The notes below the pieces were generated by a model, which searched no databases, was not told where the DNA came from, and was given only the letters and a program-made list of their open reading frames with translations. From JBHJGU01 sp050331475 (GTDB lineage Bacteria > Pseudomonadota > Alphaproteobacteria > Caulobacterales > Maricaulaceae), in NCBI GenBank assembly GCA_050331475.1, contig JBHJGU010000074.1, positions 1 through 25,593 of the forward strand: 25,593 nucleotides of DNA, written 5' to 3'. The position numbers and the translations under genes are program-made. The first letter of the stretch is position 1, and each line of letters opens with the position of its first letter. Positions 23,312 to 25,593 of the stretch are shown one piece after another.

Positions 23312-24088
23312 ATGAGCAAGACGTGCTGCGAACGTTGCGTCGGCCATGTGATGGCCTGCTCGGTCTCGATCACCGGCGTGCCGGGATCGCCCCCACAACA
23401 AGCGGCCATCATTCAGACATTGCAGGATCACGCCCGCCTGGCCCAAGAGATGTTGGCGCGCAATCCCCATGCCGGCGATACGGGCTCGCCCGATGTTGGA
23501 CGGAACCCGGACGGCGGCCAGGCCGTTGGCGCCGGCCCGGGCATGACGGCGGCCCAGATCGACGCGCTTGTGGCCTGCCGGGTCGGCTGCTGTTGCCTCG
23601 CGCATCCGAGGACCGGCGCGTCCGACCAGGATTTGGTGCAGGCGTGCGTGTCCGAGGTCTTCCGGTCGGCCGATAAAGCCCTCAACCACAAAAGCCGCTA
23701 TAAGGCCGAAATCTCTTACGATATGCGTCGTTTCGATCGAGGCCCGCCCGCGCCGCTCATGCACCGGGAGGTGGTGGGCGGGGTCCTAACGGACACCACA
23801 GAGCCCTCGCGGTATTGGCAGCGCCGCACTCGGGACATTAAGGGCTTTCGACCGGGCATGGGCATGGTGCGCCGGCCCGACATCGTGATCGTCGCCGATC
23901 CGAATAAGCCGCCGACACAGGACAATATTGTCCAAGTGATCGAGCAGAAGAATAAGACAGAGCGGCGCGATCGGGAGCAGGACCGGGCCTATATCCGGAT
24001 AGCCGGTAAACCTGAAAAGTATACGGTCTTGCGGGTTGGCGGACCGGTTGGCAAGAAGGAGACAGGCTGTGACTGTTCTAACGTCTGA
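23312..24088 (+). CDS. Cys-rich VRR-NUC-like nuclease, putative secreted antibacterial effector
   Basis: Protein of 258 residues. The C-terminal part looks like a VRR-NUC (PD-(D/E)xK type) nuclease: RRPDIVIV with Asp190, then VIEQKNK with Glu211 and Lys213, then REQDRAY with Gln223. VRR-NUC proteins paired with DUF3396 genes are known as type VI secretion effectors that cut DNA. The N-terminal half is unusual: Cys5, Cys6, Cys9 and Cys16 (CCERC...C), a Gly/Pro-rich linker, then Cys89 and the CCC run at 93-95, Cys112, and a final CDC. I recognise no PAAR, Rhs, VgrG or signal sequence. The start at 23312 is chosen as the first ATG; an in-frame GTG at 23270 with GGGGG upstream is an alternative. 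The last 20 nt overlap the putative immunity gene. The nuclease call is moderate; delivery is inference. Confidence 0.65.
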   Translation: MSKTCCERCVGHVMACSVSITGVPGSPPQQAAIIQTLQDHARLAQEMLARNPHAGDTGSPDVGRNPDGGQAVGAGPGMTAAQIDALVACRVGCCCLAHPRTGASDQDLVQACVSEVFRSADKALNHKSRYKAEISYDMRRFDRGPPAPLMHREVVGGVLTDTTEPSRYWQRRTRDIKGFRPGMGMVRRPDIVIVADPNKPPTQDNIVQVIEQKNKTERRDREQDRAYIRIAGKPEKYTVLRVGGPVGKKETGCDCSNV

Positions 24089-25016
24089 GACGGCGGCTCG
24101 GTTGAGCGCTGCGCCTTTACTAATGTTCGAGGGCAGTAATGATCCGGCCTTGCTCGCCGGTTTCACCATGAGTTTCTATTTCAACCGACAAGACGACGCT
24201 CAGCGGCGTCAAGCCATATTGGCGTGCATTCGAGACTATCTGGAGCAAGCCAAAGGCCAGCTGCGCTATTATGCGCTCAATAAGGAGAAGCGCAATCGCA
24301 CGCTGAAGGACGGCCAGACGGTCGACGAGGCCGCCTTGGCGAAAATGCTGGACACCGATCGCACTCTAGAGTTCGAAGCAAGCGGTGATGTGGACGGCGC
24401 CGCCAGCCATCCCTGGTCGATTGCGGCTCTGGCAGACAACGCCCCGGCTCCGCCCAAATATCTGGGGTATCTTTGGTTGACCTATCCCCTATCAGTGTCG
24501 GGATCCCTGGAGGGCTTTATCCAACAATTCATCAAATTCTGTGACCGGCTTGAGGTTGAGCATGCGTATGGCGGCTTGGGCTTTATCGTTCCCTCCAGCG
24601 TCGGCGGGATGGATGCGGCCACTTACATTGCCGGTGAAACAGCCATGCGCCTGCCGGGGTTTGATATCGACCATCTGACCGGGGTGAGCATTTACTGTGA
24701 GCATGGCATCAAGTGCGTCAACTTCCTCACCGCGATTTCCGATCGCTGGCTCGCGAAGGTCGGCGGCGGCCAAGCGGTCCTTGATCAGGCCGGAGACCTG
24801 GTCCGCGCGTATCGCTACAGCACGGGTTATGTGTTCCGGGCGGGCGAGACGCCGGACACGGGCGAGCAGGGCCCGCCGCCGGCCTATGTCGCCCTGGGCC
24901 GGGTGCTCAAGCCGATCCGCGCGCCCTATCCCGCCCGACTGATCAGCCGGCCGGATCTGCCCGATGGCGAGGCCCTGACCCAGCAATGGCTCGCCCGCTT
25001 TGACGGCGCGCCGTGA
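24069..25016 (+). CDS. DUF3396/TsiV-like putative immunity protein, copy 1
   Basis: Protein of 315 residues without signal peptide or membrane segment, so it is probably cytoplasmic, as expected for protection against a nuclease. Recognisable DUF3396-like parts are AGFTMSFYFNR at the N-terminus, YLWLTYPLSVSG, EHAYGGLGFIVPSSVGGMDAATYI, and a C-terminal PPPAYVALGRVLKPIR...LTQQWLARFDG. As I recall, the DUF3396 family is described as type VI immunity for VRR-NUC toxins, which matches the gene before it. The GTG start at 24069 lies inside the nuclease gene (20-nt overlap) and has AAGGAG 7 nt upstream, so toxin and antidote are translationally coupled. An in-frame upstream ATG at 24036 is rejected because the second copy shows that conservation begins at this GTG. 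Confidence 0.68.
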   Translation: MTVLTSETAARLSAAPLLMFEGSNDPALLAGFTMSFYFNRQDDAQRRQAILACIRDYLEQAKGQLRYYALNKEKRNRTLKDGQTVDEAALAKMLDTDRTLEFEASGDVDGAASHPWSIAALADNAPAPPKYLGYLWLTYPLSVSGSLEGFIQQFIKFCDRLEVEHAYGGLGFIVPSSVGGMDAATYIAGETAMRLPGFDIDHLTGVSIYCEHGIKCVNFLTAISDRWLAKVGGGQAVLDQAGDLVRAYRYSTGYVFRAGETPDTGEQGPPPAYVALGRVLKPIRAPYPARLISRPDLPDGEALTQQWLARFDGAP

Positions 25017-25032
25017 CCTCGCGAGACAGGCT

Positions 25033-25593
25033 GTGACTGTTCTAATGTCTGAGATTGTGACGTCGTTGAGCGATGATCCGATGCTGTGGTTCGAGCGCAG
25101 CAAAAAGCCGGCTCTACGCGCCGGTTTCACCATGAGTTTCTACTTCAACCGACCGGACGACGCTCAGGGGCGTCAAGCCATCTTGGCGTGCATTCGAGAG
25201 TATTTGGAGCAAGCCAAAGGCCAGTTGCGCTATTATGCGATTAATCTGGAAAAACGCAATCGCACGCTGAAGGACGGCCAGACGGTCGACGCGGTCGCCT
25301 TGGCGAAACTGTTGGACATCAATCGCTTTTTGGATTTCGAAGCGAGCGGTGATGTGGACGGCAGCGCCAGCCATCCCTGGTCGATTAGGGCTGCCGCGCA
25401 CAAGGCCCCGGCTCCGCCCAAATATCTGGGTTATCTTTGGCTGACCTATCCCCTATCGGTGTCGGGATCCCTGGATGGCTTTATCCAACAATTCATCCGA
25501 TTCTGTGATCGACTTGAGGTTGAGCATGCGTATGGCGGCTTGGGCTTTATCGTTCCCTCCAGCGTTGGCGGGATGGATGCGGCCACTTACATT
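25033..25593 (+). CDS. DUF3396/TsiV-like putative immunity protein, copy 2 (partial, cut by window end)
   Basis: Open frame of 187 codons without stop up to the window edge. By hand count it differs from copy 1 at about 32 of 187 residues: about 13 in the first 30 and about 19 in the remaining 157. It starts at a GTG in the same place as copy 1, or at an ATG at 25045 (codon 5), where copy 1 has a Thr codon. The strong Shine-Dalgarno of copy 1 is not reproduced (GCGAG instead of AAGGAG), so translation may depend on coupling with the stop of copy 1, which is 16 nt upstream. It appears intact, not broken, as far as it can be read. Confidence 0.7.
   Translation, partial: MTVLMSEIVTSLSDDPMLWFERSKKPALRAGFTMSFYFNRPDDAQGRQAILACIREYLEQAKGQLRYYAINLEKRNRTLKDGQTVDAVALAKLLDINRFLDFEASGDVDGSASHPWSIRAAAHKAPAPPKYLGYLWLTYPLSVSGSLDGFIQQFIRFCDRLEVEHAYGGLGFIVPSSVGGMDAATYI

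Larger units (their letters stand above)
24059..25593 (+). repeat. 964-bp tandem duplication of the immunity gene
   Basis: The sequence from 24059 onward recurs from 25023 with a constant offset of 964 bp and no net insertion or deletion in the part visible. The left end of the repeat is GAGACAGGCTGTGACTGTTC, which in copy 1 belongs both to the nuclease 3' end and to the immunity start. The repeat's right end is beyond the window. In the middle and right parts identity is high (one change in the last 69 bases compared); just after the start codon the two copies differ strongly. Confidence 0.9.

Noticed and set aside
23312..23600. PAAR-type spike domain in the N-terminal part of the nuclease
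   Set aside because: Apart from Gly/Pro and Cys content, none of the expected PAAR repeats or DUF4150 motifs is visible.
24059..25593. CRISPR array or insertion sequence as source of the repeat
   Set aside because: The repeat unit is a 964-bp coding gene copied in tandem, without spacers, terminal inverted repeats or a transposase.
1..25593. tRNA, rRNA, CRISPR array, prophage or transposase genes
   Set aside because: No cloverleaf with conserved TTCGA-type arm, rRNA signature, regularly spaced repeats or phage/transposase motifs were recognised by reading; a dedicated search could still find a small RNA.

Overview
The window looks like chromosome of a GC-rich alphaproteobacterium, most likely a Caulobacterales/Maricaulales-type (stalked or dimorphic) organism. 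The clues are an adjacent divK-pleD pair whose residues fall at the same numbers as in Caulobacter, a Pol IV with an N-terminal four-cysteine zinc ribbon, a TopA with repeated C-terminal modules and a Lys/Ala-rich tail, a DUF482 acyltransferase-like protein, and overlapping start/stop codons throughout. The species cannot be named from this sequence alone.

Layout. Positions 1-492 hold no convincing gene, only a G-quadruplex-prone C-rich tract and short hairpin or repeat-like elements. gatC-gatA (minus strand, 493-2255) encode two subunits of the tRNA-dependent amidotransferase. ruvX (2349-2795) runs divergently from them and is followed by a secreted two-lobed M16 peptidase (2953-5763) that ends at a strong Rho-independent terminator. 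A tightly packed plus-strand block follows: pyrB, a dihydroorotase-like pseudoenzyme (pyrC'), plsY, dprA, then topA, rnr, a Nudix hydrolase, an MFS transporter and rpmG (5896-16969). pleD and divK (minus strand, 17026-18798) face dinB (19010-20287) across an AT-rich intergenic region with CtrA-like and palindromic motifs. An alpha/beta hydrolase (minus), a RidA-family protein and a DUF482 protein complete the conserved part, up to about 23065.

From about 23066 the character changes. After two hairpins comes an accessory cassette: a Cys-rich protein of about 258 residues with a VRR-NUC-like nuclease signature (RPD, then E-x-K, then Q), a DUF3396/TsiV-like putative immunity gene overlapping it by 20 nt, and a second tandem immunity copy that runs off the right edge. 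The repeat period is exactly 964 bp. The copied unit begins inside the last codons of the nuclease gene, so the second copy carries a fossil of the toxin's C-terminus and has lost the good Shine-Dalgarno of the first. This has the arrangement of an interbacterial effector with an expanding immunity array, probably type VI-secreted. No secretion gene lies in the window.

The most surprising point in the housekeeping part is pyrB. The invariant catalytic arginine of the carbamoyl-phosphate loop (S-T-R-T) is read as glycine (S-T-G-T, Gly64). The adjacent dihydroorotase-like protein lacks the metal-binding H-x-H (it has R-x-R), so both products of the pyr pair lack a textbook catalytic element.
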